Shown: positions 35,655 to 45,582 of the stretch, one piece after another
How the letters are laid out: each line of letters begins with the position of its first letter
How positions within the stretch are numbered: position 1 is the stretch's first letter
DNA from: Paraflavisolibacter caeni
GTDB lineage: Bacteria; Bacteroidota; Bacteroidia; Chitinophagales; Chitinophagaceae
Direction of reading: 5' to 3'
Length of the DNA: 64,000 nucleotides
NCBI RefSeq assembly: GCF_025628885.1
Contig: NZ_JAOTIF010000002.1
Coordinates: 558,001 to 622,000, forward strand
Program-made: the position numbers and the translations under genes
The notes under the pieces: generated by a model
What the model saw: only the letters and a program-made list of their open reading frames with translations
Databases searched by the model: none
Told to the model about the DNA's origin: nothing

Positions 35655-37046
35655 GTGGCACTTATAAAGAGCATTTCTGGAATCAGAGGTACCATCGGCG
35701 GCAAGCCAGGCGAATCCCTTACACCAATAGATGTCGTAAAATTTACTTCTGCTTTCGGCGCCATCCTTTCCGAAAACAGGGCAGATAAATCAGTAAATAC
35801 TAAAATAGTCGTTGGTCGCGATGGCCGCATCAGCGGCGAAATGGTCAGTCAATTAGTGATCAATGCGCTCATCGGACTCGGTATTGACGTTGTTGACCTC
35901 GGGTATTCTACCACGCCCACAGTTGAAATCGCAACCAAACTGGAAGAAGCTACCGGCGGCATCATCATTACTGCTAGCCATAATCCCAAAGAATGGAATG
36001 CATTGAAACTTTTAAACGGCGAAGGAGAGTTCATTGATGCCCAGGTAGGCGCTGAAGTACTCCGTAGGGCAGAAGAAGCTGATCTCAGTTTTGCCCCCGT
36101 GGAAAAGCTCGGTACTGTAACCAAGAACGATACTTACTTGCAGAAGCATATCGATATGGTGCTGGGATATCCTTTGATCAACAAGGAGGCTATTGCAGCT
36201 AAAAAGTACAAAGTAGTGGTGGATTGTATCAATTCTACTGGTGCTTTGATTGTACCCCAGTTACTGAATGCTCTGGGCGTTGAGGATGTTACTGTGCTCA
36301 ATGGCGAGGTGACCGGCCGCTTTGCCCACAATCCTGAACCGCTGCCGCACCACCTGAGTGCTTTAAGCAAAGAAGTGGTAAAGCAAAATGCCGACCTGGG
36401 GATTGCTGTAGATCCGGACGTTGATCGTCTCTGTTTCGTGTGTGAGGACGGTTCTATGTTTGGTGAGGAATATACGCTGGTAGCAGTTGCTGATTATATA
36501 TTGTCTAAAGTAAAGGGCAATACGGTAAGCAACATGAGCAGTACAAAGGCTCTAAAGGAGATTACAATAAAAAATGGTGGCGAGTATTTCCCTTCAGCGG
36601 TTGGAGAGGTGAATGTGGTAAAAAAGATGAAGGATGCGAATGCTGTCATCGGCGGTGAGGGAAATGGAGGTATTATCGTTCCAGATTTTCACTATGGTCG
36701 GGATGCATTGATAGGTATTGCGCTTTTCCTTTCCCACTTTGCTGATCACAAAAAAAGTTTGAAGTCTTTCCGCGGCAAATACCCTGACTATTTTATTTCT
36801 AAGAATAAAATAGAACTGGAAGGCAGCCTGGATGTAAACAAGATCTTCGAAAAGATCAAGAAGAAATACAAGAACAATCCGATCAATACGGAAGATGGCT
36901 TGAAGATAGAGTTCGATACCGATTGGGTACACCTGCGTACTTCCAACACCGAGCCGATCATCCGCATTTATGCTGAAAGTAACTTTGAAACAACTGCCAA
37001 TAATATAGCCAACAGGCTGATGCAAGATATCAGGGAGAGCATTTAA
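35655..37046 (+). CDS. glmM: Phosphoglucosamine mutase
   Basis: A 463-residue phosphohexomutase that interconverts glucosamine-6-phosphate and glucosamine-1-phosphate for UDP-GlcNAc and wall synthesis. The N-terminal ALIKSISGIRGTIGG block, the phosphoserine loop TASHNPKEWN (Ser108), the Mg-binding DPDVDRLCF, the sugar-binding GEGNGGI and the phosphate-binding RTSNTEPIIRIYAE are all present. GlmM of this phylum begins exactly at the GTG codon 35655 (Val-Ala-Leu-Ile-Lys); an in-frame ATG at 35550 adds a non-homologous 35-residue leader. PNGM versus PMM/PGM specificity rests on overall resemblance and is probable. It is a single gene with its own terminator. Confidence 0.9.
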   Translation: MALIKSISGIRGTIGGKPGESLTPIDVVKFTSAFGAILSENRADKSVNTKIVVGRDGRISGEMVSQLVINALIGLGIDVVDLGYSTTPTVEIATKLEEATGGIIITASHNPKEWNALKLLNGEGEFIDAQVGAEVLRRAEEADLSFAPVEKLGTVTKNDTYLQKHIDMVLGYPLINKEAIAAKKYKVVVDCINSTGALIVPQLLNALGVEDVTVLNGEVTGRFAHNPEPLPHHLSALSKEVVKQNADLGIAVDPDVDRLCFVCEDGSMFGEEYTLVAVADYILSKVKGNTVSNMSSTKALKEITIKNGGEYFPSAVGEVNVVKKMKDANAVIGGEGNGGIIVPDFHYGRDALIGIALFLSHFADHKKSLKSFRGKYPDYFISKNKIELEGSLDVNKIFEKIKKKYKNNPINTEDGLKIEFDTDWVHLRTSNTEPIIRIYAESNFETTANNIANRLMQDIRESI

Positions 37047-37050
37047 CTAA

Positions 37051-37090
37051 TGAAGCCCTCAACTTTTCAAAGTTGAGGGCTTCATTTTAA
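37051..37090. terminator. Terminator after glmM
   Basis: TGAAGCCCTCAACT pairs perfectly with AGTTGAGGGCTTCA over a 6-nt loop and is followed by TTTTAA, 4 bp after the glmM stop. Confidence 0.88.
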
Positions 37091-37117
37091 TAGATATTTT
37101 ATAGTCAAGGCCTTTTA

Positions 37118-37149
37118 GCGCTGACGCTCCCCTTTAGGGGTTGGGGGTG
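37118..37149 (+). repeat. Intergenic GC-rich repeat, copy B
   Basis: GCGCTGACGCTCCCC then TTTAGGGGTTGGGGGTG, closely related to copies at 4471-4506 and 62546-62574. It lies between the glmM terminator and the promoter of the cysteine desulfurase gene. Confidence 0.6.
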
Positions 37150-37190
37150 CAGCTAACAAAAATCATCTCCTCCCTAAAAAGATATGGTTG

Positions 37191-37198
37191 TAGTTTTG
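37191..37198 (+). promoter_or_regulatory. -7 box of the cysteine desulfurase gene
   Basis: TAGTTTTG matches TANNTTTG, 44 bp before the ATG at 37243. It excludes the earlier in-frame codon at 37141 as the start. Confidence 0.45.
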
Positions 37199-37242
37199 CG
37201 GTTCGTAAAACGACGAAAATTCAACAAATAGTGGACGCGAAC

Positions 37243-38484
37243 ATGCTAATGAAACAACCTATTCAACCTGAAATAGAACAAAATATTTCCAATAACACGC
37301 TGCACAAAGCATCTTCTGTTATGGGCGTGATCAGCAATGATAAGCCGGTAGATACCCGTATCTACTTTGACAATGCTGCAACTACATCTTTGGCTCCTGA
37401 AGTATTGGAAGCCATGTTGCCTTACTTGTCCACTCATTTTGGTAATCCCTCCTCCATTTACTCTTACGGTCGCGAAACAAGACTGGCCGTTGAAAATGCA
37501 CGGAAAACCGTAGCTAAAATATTACATGCTAAACCGGGTGAGATCTTTTTCACTTCTTGTGGCACCGAAAGCAATAATACAGCTATAACTGCCTCTATTC
37601 GCGATCTTGGCTGTACTCATATTATTACTTCTCCCATTGAGCATCATGCCGTCCTGCATACAGTTGAGTACTACAGCATGCAAAACGCTGTTTCTCTGGG
37701 CTTTGTAAAATTGAAGGAAGACGGTCATGTTGACTATAACGACCTGGAAGCGCAATTGCAACAAAAAAGCAGCGAAGGCGTAAAATGCCTGGTAACCTTA
37801 ATGCATGCAAACAATGAAATTGGTACCCTGCTCAGCATTAAGAAAGTAGGCGAATTGTGTCAAAAGTATGGTGCTATTTTTCATTCTGACTGTGTGCAGA
37901 CCGTTGGTCACTATCCTATAGATTTGAGCAATTTACACGTTCACTTCATCTCGGCTTCAGGCCATAAATTTCATGGACCCAAAGGCACTGGTATTTTATA
38001 TGTCAACGAAAATATATCTATAAAGCCTTTTATTCATGGTGGTGGACAGGAGCGCAATATGAGGGCCGGTACTGAAAATGTATACGGAATCGTAGGCTTT
38101 GCCAAAGCTTTGGAAATGGCAACGGCTCATTACGAAGAGGACAGTGCCTATATAAAAGACATGAAGTCTTACATGGCCCAACAACTCAAATCTAATATAC
38201 CTGGAATTGATATCAATGGAGATGAAATCGGTGGTCTTTATACTGTTTTGAGTGTTTGTTTCCCTAAAACGGAAAAGGCAGAATTCCTCCTGATGAATCT
38301 GGATATCAACAACATTTGTGTGTCTGGCGGCAGTGCCTGCAGCAGTGGTGCCGATATTGGGTCTCATGTAATGAAAGCCCTCAACAAAACCGATAAATGG
38401 ATAACAATCCGTTTCTCCTTCAGTAAATACAACACCAAATCTGAAGTAGACAGGGTATTGACAAAGTTGAAGGTACTATTATAA
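37243..38484 (+). CDS. Cysteine desulfurase (NifS/IscS-like)
   Basis: A 413-residue PLP enzyme that takes sulfur from cysteine for Fe-S clusters, thiolated tRNA or other cofactors. IYFDNAATTSLAPEVLEAM opens the fold. PLP lysine is K242 in SASGHKFHGPKGTG and the sulfur-carrying cysteine is C366 in SGGSACSSG. The SACSSG loop and lack of IscS C-terminal motifs leave the NifS/IscS/SufS subgroup undecided; a group I enzyme is most likely. About 35 residues before the fold are not conserved, so the true start might be a later ATG (37321). The stop codon lies within a 14-bp tandem duplication shared with the convergent pspC gene. Confidence 0.9.
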   Translation: MLMKQPIQPEIEQNISNNTLHKASSVMGVISNDKPVDTRIYFDNAATTSLAPEVLEAMLPYLSTHFGNPSSIYSYGRETRLAVENARKTVAKILHAKPGEIFFTSCGTESNNTAITASIRDLGCTHIITSPIEHHAVLHTVEYYSMQNAVSLGFVKLKEDGHVDYNDLEAQLQQKSSEGVKCLVTLMHANNEIGTLLSIKKVGELCQKYGAIFHSDCVQTVGHYPIDLSNLHVHFISASGHKFHGPKGTGILYVNENISIKPFIHGGGQERNMRAGTENVYGIVGFAKALEMATAHYEEDSAYIKDMKSYMAQQLKSNIPGIDINGDEIGGLYTVLSVCFPKTEKAEFLLMNLDINNICVSGGSACSSGADIGSHVMKALNKTDKWITIRFSFSKYNTKSEVDRVLTKLKVLL

Positions 38485-38497
38485 AGGTACTATTATA
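38470..38497. repeat. 14-bp perfect tandem duplication at a convergent gene junction
   Basis: AAGGTACTATTATA occurs twice in direct succession. The first copy contains the final codons and most of the stop of the cysteine desulfurase gene; the second contains the stop of the opposing PspC gene. Confidence 0.85.
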
Positions 38498-38714
38498 AAT
38501 ACCTGAGAGGGTTACGCCTGGCTGCAAACACATAACGTTTTATATTCATAAAGAATGCAGCTATCATATATAAGATGATGGGAGATCCCAATGTGAGAAA
38601 AGAAATGTAAATGAACCACATTCTTATGCGGGATGTAGCAATTCCTAGTTTTTCGCCTATGGCTGAACATACACCAAATGCCTGCCATTCAATGAAATTT
38701 TTGAGATGCTTCAT
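38493..38714 (-). CDS. PspC domain protein
   Basis: A 73-residue small membrane protein. GVCSAIGEKLGIATSRIRMWFIYISFLTLGSPIILYMIAAFFM, given here in parts of one PspC domain, has the family pattern of an amphipathic GVCxGIAEyLgid segment followed by a transmembrane helix with a central proline. Stand-alone PspC proteins are common in this phylum. They are linked to membrane-stress responses in proteobacteria, but a role here is not shown. It converges with the cysteine desulfurase gene, separated by 8 bp. Confidence 0.85.
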   Translation of the reverse strand: MKHLKNFIEWQAFGVCSAIGEKLGIATSRIRMWFIYISFLTLGSPIILYMIAAFFMNIKRYVFAARRNPLRYL

Positions 38715-39065
38715 AACGCTAAATTACTTCTTGGATAGCTAATTTTTCTTAAATCAAGCCTAAAATCTTTCTTCCTTTTAATAACGAGCTGATGCATTAA
38801 ATATTATCTTTATAGCAGAGCTTTAAAGTTGTTTATTGGCTTAAATTCTCGGGATTTCATATAAAGTTTCTGAATAATTATAAATTCATTTAAAAATTAT
38901 TACGTCAGCTGCAATTCTTTACGTATAAAAAAGATATTCATGTATTAGATTGCTGTCCAAAGTTTTCAATAAACCGTTTTTAAGTACATTTGCACCGCAT
39001 TTTTTACGATACGGCACTTACATCAGTGTGCTTGTGTCTTTTACTTATTCCTAAAACGGTTTATC
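38715..39065. other. AT-rich intergenic region with the aconitase promoter
   Basis: No gene is seen. TACATTTG (38985-38992) fits the -7 consensus, followed by GCACC and a leader of about 65 bases. The box is enclosed by a 10-bp inverted repeat, AAACCGTTTT (38971-38980) and AAAACGGTTT (39053-39062), the second arm directly before the ATG. Confidence 0.5.
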
Positions 39066-41333
39066 ATGCTTTTTGACCTGGATCTAATTAAACGAGTTTA
39101 CGCTGAACTTCCTACAAAGGTTGAGACAGCTAGAAGACTGCTCAACAGGCCATTAACAATGGCTGAAAAGATTTTGTACGCCCATACTTACCGTCCTGCA
39201 ACTCAGACTTATGAAAGAGGAAAGGATTATGTAGATTTTGCTCCGGACCGCGTGGCTATGCAGGATGCAACTGCACAAATGGCATTGCTCCAGTTCGATA
39301 CCTGTGGTCGCGACAGAGTTGCCGTTCCTTCTAGCGTACATTGCGATCACCTGATCCAGGCAAAAGTTGGTGCTACTGAGGATTTAAATAACGCCATTGA
39401 AACGAACCGTGAGGTTTACGACTTCCTTTCTTCTATTTCTAATAAATATGGTATCGGGTTTTGGAAACCTGGTGCTGGTATCATCCATCAGGTAGTTCTG
39501 GAAAACTATGCTTTTCCTGGTGGTATGATGATCGGTACAGACTCCCACACTCCAAATGCCGGTGGCTTGGGTATGATCGCCATTGGTGTAGGTGGTGCTG
39601 ATGCTGTGGATGTAATGGCTGGTTTACCTTGGGAGCTCAAAATGCCAAAATTGATTGGTGTGAAGCTTACCGGTAAAATGAGCGGATGGACTTCAGCAAA
39701 AGATATTATCCTGAAAGTGGCTGGCATCCTGACTGTAAAAGGCGGTACCGGTGCTATTGTGGAATATTTTGGTGAAGGTGCTGATAGCCTGAGCTGTACA
39801 GGTAAAGCAACCATTTGTAACATGGGCGCTGAAATTGGTGCTACTTGTTCCTTGTTCGCTTATGACGATAAAATGGCTGGCTACCTGAAAGTAACAGGCC
39901 GCGAGGATGTTGCTGAACTGGCTGATGGCGTTCGCGCACACCTGCGTCCTGATGCAGAGGTATATGCTAATCCTGAGAAATATTTTGATCAATTGATCGA
40001 AATCAACCTGAGCGAACTGGAACCACATGTAAATGGTCCTTTCACTCCGGACTTAGCTACCCCTATTTCTAAAATGGCCGAAGCTGTTGCTGCCAATGGC
40101 TGGCCTGATGCCGTGGAAGTTGCCCTGATTGGTTCGTGCACGAACTCTTCTTATGAAGATATCAGCCGTTCCGCATCTGTTGCTGCACAGGCAAAAACTA
40201 AGGGATTGAAGGTAAGAAGTGAATTCACGGTTACTCCTGGTTCTGAATTGGTTCGCTTTACCATTGAAAAAGATGGTTATCTGGGAACTTTTGACCAGAT
40301 CGGCGGTGTAGTTTTGGCTAACGCCTGCGGTCCCTGTATTGGTCAATGGGCTCGTCATATAGACGATCCTACTCGTAAGAATACCATTGTAACTTCTTTC
40401 AATAGAAACTTTGCGAAACGTAATGATGGACTTGCTTCAACGCACGCTTTCGTGGCTTCTCCTGAAATCGTAACAGCTTACGCCATTGCCGGAAGATTGT
40501 CTTTCAATCCTTTGCGTGACAAACTGATTAATGAAGCTGGTGAAGAAGTAATGCTGGATGAACCCCAGGGTTATGAATTGCCTCCAAAAGGTTTCTCGGT
40601 TGACGATCCTGGCTATCAGGCTCCTGCAGAGAGTGGTAGTGAGGTTGATGTAGTAGTGAATCCGGATTCTCAGCGTCTGCAATTGTTACAGCCGTTCCCA
40701 GCCTGGGAAGGCATGGACCTCCGTGGTTTGCGCCTGTTGATCAAGGCTAAAGGTAAATGTACTACCGACCACATTTCTATGGCTGGTCCCTGGTTGAAAT
40801 ACCGTGGGCACCTGGATAATATTTCCAACAACATGCTGATTGGTGCTGTTAACTACTTTAACAACCAAACAGACAGTGTAAAGAATCAGTTAACTGGAGA
40901 GTATGGTCCTGTTCCTGCAACTCAACGTGCATACAAAGCAAGCAGCATTGGAACAGTAGTTGTTGGTGATGAAAACTATGGTGAAGGATCTTCTCGCGAA
41001 CATGCAGCAATGGAACCACGCCACCTGGGTGTAAGAGCTATCGTGGTGAAGAGCTTTGCTCGTATCCATGAGACCAACCTGAAAAAACAGGGTATGCTGG
41101 CTCTGACTTTTGCAAATAAGGAAGATTATGAAAAAGTTCAGGAGGATGATACCTTTGAAATCAAAGGTTTGACCGAGTTTGCCCCTGGCCATCAGTTAAC
41201 AATGGTGCTGCAACATGCCGATGGTACAAAGGATGAAATCAAGTTGAATCACACTTACAACCAGCAGCAGATCGAATGGTTTAAAGCCGGAAGCGCATTG
41301 AACCTGATCCGCAAGCAGTTTGGAAAGGTATAA
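39066..41333 (+). CDS. Aconitate hydratase (mitochondrial-type aconitase)
   Basis: A 755-residue [4Fe-4S] enzyme of the TCA cycle that isomerises citrate and isocitrate. Cluster cysteines are C358 in [10 protein letters not shown] and C421/C424 in [10 protein letters not shown]. Substrate-binding motifs [23 protein letters not shown] and [17 protein letters not shown] are intact. The length and sequence match the mitochondrial aconitase type (about 750-780 residues), not the longer bacterial AcnA (about 890) or AcnB. It is monocistronic with a terminator 22 bp downstream. Confidence 0.95.
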   Translation: MLFDLDLIKRVYAELPTKVETARRLLNRPLTMAEKILYAHTYRPATQTYERGKDYVDFAPDRVAMQDATAQMALLQFDTCGRDRVAVPSSVHCDHLIQAKVGATEDLNNAIETNREVYDFLSSISNKYGIGFWKPGAGIIHQVVLENYAFPGGMMIGTDSHTPNAGGLGMIAIGVGGADAVDVMAGLPWELKMPKLIGVKLTGKMSGWTSAKDIILKVAGILTVKGGTGAIVEYFGEGADSLSCTGKATICNMGAEIGATCSLFAYDDKMAGYLKVTGREDVAELADGVRAHLRPDAEVYANPEKYFDQLIEINLSELEPHVNGPFTPDLATPISKMAEAVAANGWPDAVEVALIGSCTNSSYEDISRSASVAAQAKTKGLKVRSEFTVTPGSELVRFTIEKDGYLGTFDQIGGVVLANACGPCIGQWARHIDDPTRKNTIVTSFNRNFAKRNDGLASTHAFVASPEIVTAYAIAGRLSFNPLRDKLINEAGEEVMLDEPQGYELPPKGFSVDDPGYQAPAESGSEVDVVVNPDSQRLQLLQPFPAWEGMDLRGLRLLIKAKGKCTTDHISMAGPWLKYRGHLDNISNNMLIGAVNYFNNQTDSVKNQLTGEYGPVPATQRAYKASSIGTVVVGDENYGEGSSREHAAMEPRHLGVRAIVVKSFARIHETNLKKQGMLALTFANKEDYEKVQEDDTFEIKGLTEFAPGHQLTMVLQHADGTKDEIKLNHTYNQQQIEWFKAGSALNLIRKQFGKV

Positions 41334-41355
41334 ATGAAACACATCAGGTTTTAAT

Positions 41356-41384
41356 AAAAGCGAGGCAGCAATGTCTCGCTTTTT
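41356..41384 (+). terminator. Terminator after the aconitase gene
   Basis: AAAAGCGAG pairs with CTCGCTTTT across a 10-nt loop and continues into T-rich sequence. Confidence 0.85.
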
Positions 41385-41473
41385 ATTTCTAATTACCGCT
41401 ATCAAATTATTTACCCTTATTTCAAAAAATCTTACTTTCCTAACCTGATCCCACATTCCCGTGGCTTGATTCC

Positions 41474-42736
41474 ATGAAACGAATATTTACCAATTTAACC
41501 TTTTGGGTGTTAACCGCCATAACCGCCGGTGCTTTGTTAGGCCATTTTGCACCTGAAATAGCAGTAAAGATGCAGGTTTTGGGTAAGGGTTTTATAGAAG
41601 TGGTTAAAGTCTTTATTTACCCGATTATCTTTCTGACCATAACACTTGGCATTAGTGGTATGAGTCAATTAAAAACAGTGGGCAAAGTAGGTGGTAAAGC
41701 AATTTTATACTTTGAAGTGGTTACGACTATTGCCCTGGTGATTGGTGTTATAGTAGCAAATATCATCCGGCCGGGAAGTGGTGTTCATGCAACACAAGTG
41801 GATAGTGCCGACATTTCAAAATATGCAGGTCAGGCATCTGAATTTACATGGTGGCAGTTTTTCAAAGGCAACCATACGATCCTGGTTTTGTTAGTGGCTA
41901 TTATTTGCGGTATTGTATTAAGTAAATGGAAGAATAGGGAAGTGGTGATTCAACCCCTAACGCTCTTATCAAAATATGTTTTTAAGGCCCTGCGTTGGGT
42001 AATGCTTTTTGCACCTTTGGGTGCTTTTGGTGGAATGGCATATACTATAGGCAAATATGGGTTGCATACATTATTGCCATTGGGAAAACTGATGCTTACT
42101 GTTTATACTACCATGGCGTTGTTCATCTTCATTGTGCTTAAATTATTGTTGCAATACTATCGAGTCAGACTTTGGGATTTTCTAAAATATATCCGTGAAG
42201 AACTTCTGATCGTACTAGGCACTTCTTCATCAGAAGCCGCGCTGCCTTCCCTTATGGAAAAGCTGGAGCGGATGGGTTGCTCCAAACCTGTAGTAGGTTT
42301 GGTTGTACCGGCTGGTTATTCTTTCAACCTTGACGGCACTACTATTTACCTTTCAATGACTACTATTTTCTTAGCCCAGGTTTATCATGTGCATTTGAGT
42401 CTTGAACAAATATTGACTGTAATTGCGGTGTTGATGGTTACTTCTAAAGGGGCTGCAGGCGTAACCGGTAGCGGTTTTGTTGTTTTGGCTTCAACTCTTA
42501 GCGCCATCAAAGTAATTCCACTGGAAGGCCTGGCCCTTTTGCTGGGTGTTGACAGGTTCATGTCCGAGGCTAGGGCTTTAACCAATTTTATTGGTAATGG
42601 AGTGGCTACTATATTCTTAGCCAATAATGAGAAAGAGTTCGACCGTAAGAAAATGGCTTATGCTTTTAAACACTTGGAAGAAACTGAAAACGTAGGAACA
42701 GACAATGTGCAATATAAATCACAGGAAAAAGTGTAA
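41474..42736 (+). CDS. Dicarboxylate/amino acid:cation symporter (DAACS family)
   Basis: A 420-residue secondary transporter of the GltP/DctA/glutamate-transporter family with eight membrane helices and two re-entrant loops. The serine-rich loop GTSSSEAALPSLMEKLE, the unwound TM7 motif SFNLDGTTIYLSM and the second hairpin TSKGAAGVTGSGFVVLAS are conserved, as is DRFMSEARALTNFIGN of TM8. It imports C4-dicarboxylates or glutamate/aspartate with cations. The Arg-rich DRFMSEAR segment suggests an acidic substrate. Location after aconitase fits a TCA-intermediate role, though each gene has its own transcription unit. Confidence 0.9.
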   Translation: MKRIFTNLTFWVLTAITAGALLGHFAPEIAVKMQVLGKGFIEVVKVFIYPIIFLTITLGISGMSQLKTVGKVGGKAILYFEVVTTIALVIGVIVANIIRPGSGVHATQVDSADISKYAGQASEFTWWQFFKGNHTILVLLVAIICGIVLSKWKNREVVIQPLTLLSKYVFKALRWVMLFAPLGAFGGMAYTIGKYGLHTLLPLGKLMLTVYTTMALFIFIVLKLLLQYYRVRLWDFLKYIREELLIVLGTSSSEAALPSLMEKLERMGCSKPVVGLVVPAGYSFNLDGTTIYLSMTTIFLAQVYHVHLSLEQILTVIAVLMVTSKGAAGVTGSGFVVLASTLSAIKVIPLEGLALLLGVDRFMSEARALTNFIGNGVATIFLANNEKEFDRKKMAYAFKHLEETENVGTDNVQYKSQEKV

Positions 42737-42762
42737 GGTGAAATAACCTTATCCCATAAAGT

Positions 42763-42803
42763 CAATAAATGCAGCACGGAAAAAGTCCACGCTGCATTTA
42801 TTG
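42763..42803. terminator. Bidirectional terminator between symporter and TonB-receptor genes
   Basis: CAATAAATGCAGC pairs perfectly with GCTGCATTTATTG (13 bp, 15-nt loop). A smaller hairpin AAGGTGAAATAACCTT precedes it on the plus side. Confidence 0.8.
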
Positions 42804-42822
42804 ATTGTAGTATCAGGTGATG

Positions 42823-45444
42823 TTATTTGATCTTAAACCTCACGCCTCCATAGAACATTCTTCCACTTACCGGCCCCCATACTAAGGATGCATCAAAATA
42901 AGGGCTGAAAGGTTGATCAGCAGCTATGATGGCATCCTTTTGGAAAAAGTTGGTCAGGTTTTCTCCGCCCACATAAAGGTCCACTGGAAACTTTTTTCCA
43001 ACAGTTTTGCTGATCTGTGCATTCATGACTGTGTAATCAGGTGAGTAGCTGTCTCTCTGGTAAGCAATAGGATTTTGTTGGGTAGAAGGTATTCTTTTTT
43101 TGCTATTATAGCTTACGGTATAATCAAATTTCCATCCTTTTACTTCATAACCTAAATTAGCAAAGGCACGGTGTTGCGCTGTTAAAGGCTTTTGTAATAA
43201 CTGGTTACCGAAGGTCGATTTAACATCGAAGAAGCGGTATGCCAGCTTTGCGGTTAATGCTTTAAAAGGCTCGGCAGAAACCTCGGTTTGAAAGCTATTT
43301 GAGAAGGATTTTCCTTCAAGATTGTAAAACTTGACTTCCCTTGGATTTTCTAAATCAACTACAACCTGGTTTTGGAAGTCGTTACGGAAAAAGTCAAAGC
43401 TCAGATTTGCATTACGGTTAAACAGGTGTAGTTTCTGGTCAATGCTAATGCCTTTGTTCCATGCAACTTCAGGGTCCAAACCATATGCCTTTGCACTGGA
43501 AGCTGGCAATACAATATTTCGTGAGCTTACCAGCACACTGTTGTTTTCTGCAAAGATGTTGGCTGTTCTTTGACCTCTGCCTGCACTGGCCCGGATCGTA
43601 GTTCCGCTTACCGGCTCATAACGTACATTTAGCCTTGGAGTTACGAATGCACCGTACAAACTATTATGGTCGCCTCGAACGCCCGCTACAATGTCCAGTT
43701 TTTCAGAAGGGGAGTAGGTATATTCAAAGAATGCACCCGGTACTACTTCCTTGCGCCGGAAGTTTTGTGTGTTGAAATCTTCATTGTAATCGTCCATTAC
43801 AAAGCTTAATCCGGTTTTGAACTTATGATCTGAGTTGCCTATGATTGATTGATATATAAGGTTAGAGTAAAAATTCTTTTGGCGTCCATTATAAGTAGTC
43901 AGTCCAAAATATGAATCCTGTTGATGGTCGAAAGCAGAAAGCTGCAAACCTATACTTTGGAACTTTTTCTGAGGGAAAACATAGCCGATCTTGGCAAAAG
44001 CTTCTTTGCGGTCAATGTTATATTGAAGTCCATAGTTGTTCATGGTCAGTTTGTCTTTCGCAGGGTTAAAGTCCACTTCCCCGCCAGTCTTCTCATCATT
44101 CAACACCTTAACTCCAAACTGCATCATGAAGCCTTTTTCGTTGTCGTAGTTCCATCGATTGATCCCGCTGAATAAGTTGCCGGTAGGCAGATCCCGAAAA
44201 CCATCCTTGTTAAAATCCATTTTTTTATTGCCAAAGGCATCGTGTAGCAGTAGCGCAGTGCTCCATTGTTTACCTATCTTTTTTGCAAGGTTCAGGTTCA
44301 GGTCTGTTTTGCCAAAATCATTTGTATACACATTAGCATACAATTGTTCCATTGTCGCAGGCTTTTTCAATTCTACGTTGATCTGCCCTGAAATACTTTC
44401 GAAACCATTGATCACGGATCCTGTGCCTTTAATCAACTGAATGGATTCCACCCAGGTTCCTGGTATAGAATTCAAACCCATAGGAGTTGCTAACCCTCTT
44501 GGGCCGGGCAGATTTTCAACCGTAAGCTGGCTATAGTTACCTGACAGGCCTAAAAGCTGTATTTGCTTTGAACCAGTTACTGCATCATTAAAAGATACAT
44601 CCACTGAAGGATTGGTTTCAAAGCTTTCGCTCAGGTTGCAGCAGGCTGCTTTCAGCAATTCTTTTTGTGTCATTACAGCTTTGCGAAAAGGATCATAGGC
44701 ATTGATGTAAGTAGACATTTTGGTAGAAGTCACCCTAACCTCATTCAATTGCTTATTGCTTGCCAATACAATTCTCATCCGTTGCGGACTGGTAATGATA
44801 ATTGTATCCGGCTTATATCCGGTATAACTCACTACTAGTTTGGTCGAGTTCTGATCTAGTGCAATTGCAAAAAAACCCGATGAGTCGGTTGTTGTTCCTG
44901 TATTAGTACCGAGCCAAATGATGCTGGCGCCAATTAAGGGTTTAAAAGAACCCTTTCTGTCATCTTCCACCACCAATCCATTTACTTTATGAGCGCCGTA
45001 ACTGTTTGTATGTTGTGGAGATGACACAATTGAATTGCTTTTAACTTCTGCTTTTTCAGCGTTTGTGTCTTTGGAAGGAACTTCTGTTGGTTCGTCTTCC
45101 TCCAACCCACGGTAACGGCAGCAGGAGTGCAGAGTCTTATATACAGCATCATCTGCCTTTTTTAAATAGTTATCATGACCCGCTTCTGCTATGCGATCGG
45201 CAACCTTTTCTATTGTGGTGAGGGTAGGATCGAAGGTAAGGGTAAGCATTTGGGATTTTGCGCTCCAGTCTGCATTGCTCACACCTTTGCCTTTTGCGGC
45301 TTTTTTAATACGATCCCTGCATAAGCCGCATACTCCTGAAACTTTAAATGAAACGGTGGTATCCTGTTTTTCTTGAGCTGATGAATGAGTATAGGTTATC
45401 AGTAGTAAACTGCTAAATAGTAGAGTAATTATATAAGATTTCAT
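42823..45444 (-). CDS. TonB-dependent receptor with N-terminal HMA metal-binding domain
   Basis: An 873-residue outer-membrane protein. A signal peptide (ends SSAQ) leads into a heavy-metal-associated domain of about 65 residues with CxxC at C39-GL-C42. A second CC pair follows in LHSCCRYRG (about residue 107). A low-complexity linker and a carboxypeptidase-regulatory-like domain (KVNGLVVEDDRKGSFKPLIGASI) come next, then a plug (ESFETNPSVDVSFNDAVTGSKQIQLLG) and a barrel ending in GGVRFKIK. HMA domains bind Cu+ or related soft metals, so transport or sensing of copper or a metal chelate is inferred. An HMA domain on a periplasm-facing receptor terminus is noteworthy. The small Cys-rich gene upstream is probably in the same operon. 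Confidence 0.85.
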   Translation of the reverse strand: MKSYIITLLFSSLLLITYTHSSAQEKQDTTVSFKVSGVCGLCRDRIKKAAKGKGVSNADWSAKSQMLTLTFDPTLTTIEKVADRIAEAGHDNYLKKADDAVYKTLHSCCRYRGLEEDEPTEVPSKDTNAEKAEVKSNSIVSSPQHTNSYGAHKVNGLVVEDDRKGSFKPLIGASIIWLGTNTGTTTDSSGFFAIALDQNSTKLVVSYTGYKPDTIIITSPQRMRIVLASNKQLNEVRVTSTKMSTYINAYDPFRKAVMTQKELLKAACCNLSESFETNPSVDVSFNDAVTGSKQIQLLGLSGNYSQLTVENLPGPRGLATPMGLNSIPGTWVESIQLIKGTGSVINGFESISGQINVELKKPATMEQLYANVYTNDFGKTDLNLNLAKKIGKQWSTALLLHDAFGNKKMDFNKDGFRDLPTGNLFSGINRWNYDNEKGFMMQFGVKVLNDEKTGGEVDFNPAKDKLTMNNYGLQYNIDRKEAFAKIGYVFPQKKFQSIGLQLSAFDHQQDSYFGLTTYNGRQKNFYSNLIYQSIIGNSDHKFKTGLSFVMDDYNEDFNTQNFRRKEVVPGAFFEYTYSPSEKLDIVAGVRGDHNSLYGAFVTPRLNVRYEPVSGTTIRASAGRGQRTANIFAENNSVLVSSRNIVLPASSAKAYGLDPEVAWNKGISIDQKLHLFNRNANLSFDFFRNDFQNQVVVDLENPREVKFYNLEGKSFSNSFQTEVSAEPFKALTAKLAYRFFDVKSTFGNQLLQKPLTAQHRAFANLGYEVKGWKFDYTVSYNSKKRIPSTQQNPIAYQRDSYSPDYTVMNAQISKTVGKKFPVDLYVGGENLTNFFQKDAIIAADQPFSPYFDASLVWGPVSGRMFYGGVRFKIK

Positions 45445-45582
45445 TTTCAGAATTATGATTGTTGTAATATTCCCAAAGAGTCATTATTGCGTTTCCCCTA
45501 TTGCAGGGAGGCAAATAGCAGTATAATGCCGAGTGATTACAGTATTATGTACTGTATATCTATTGACATTACATCAATAAAA

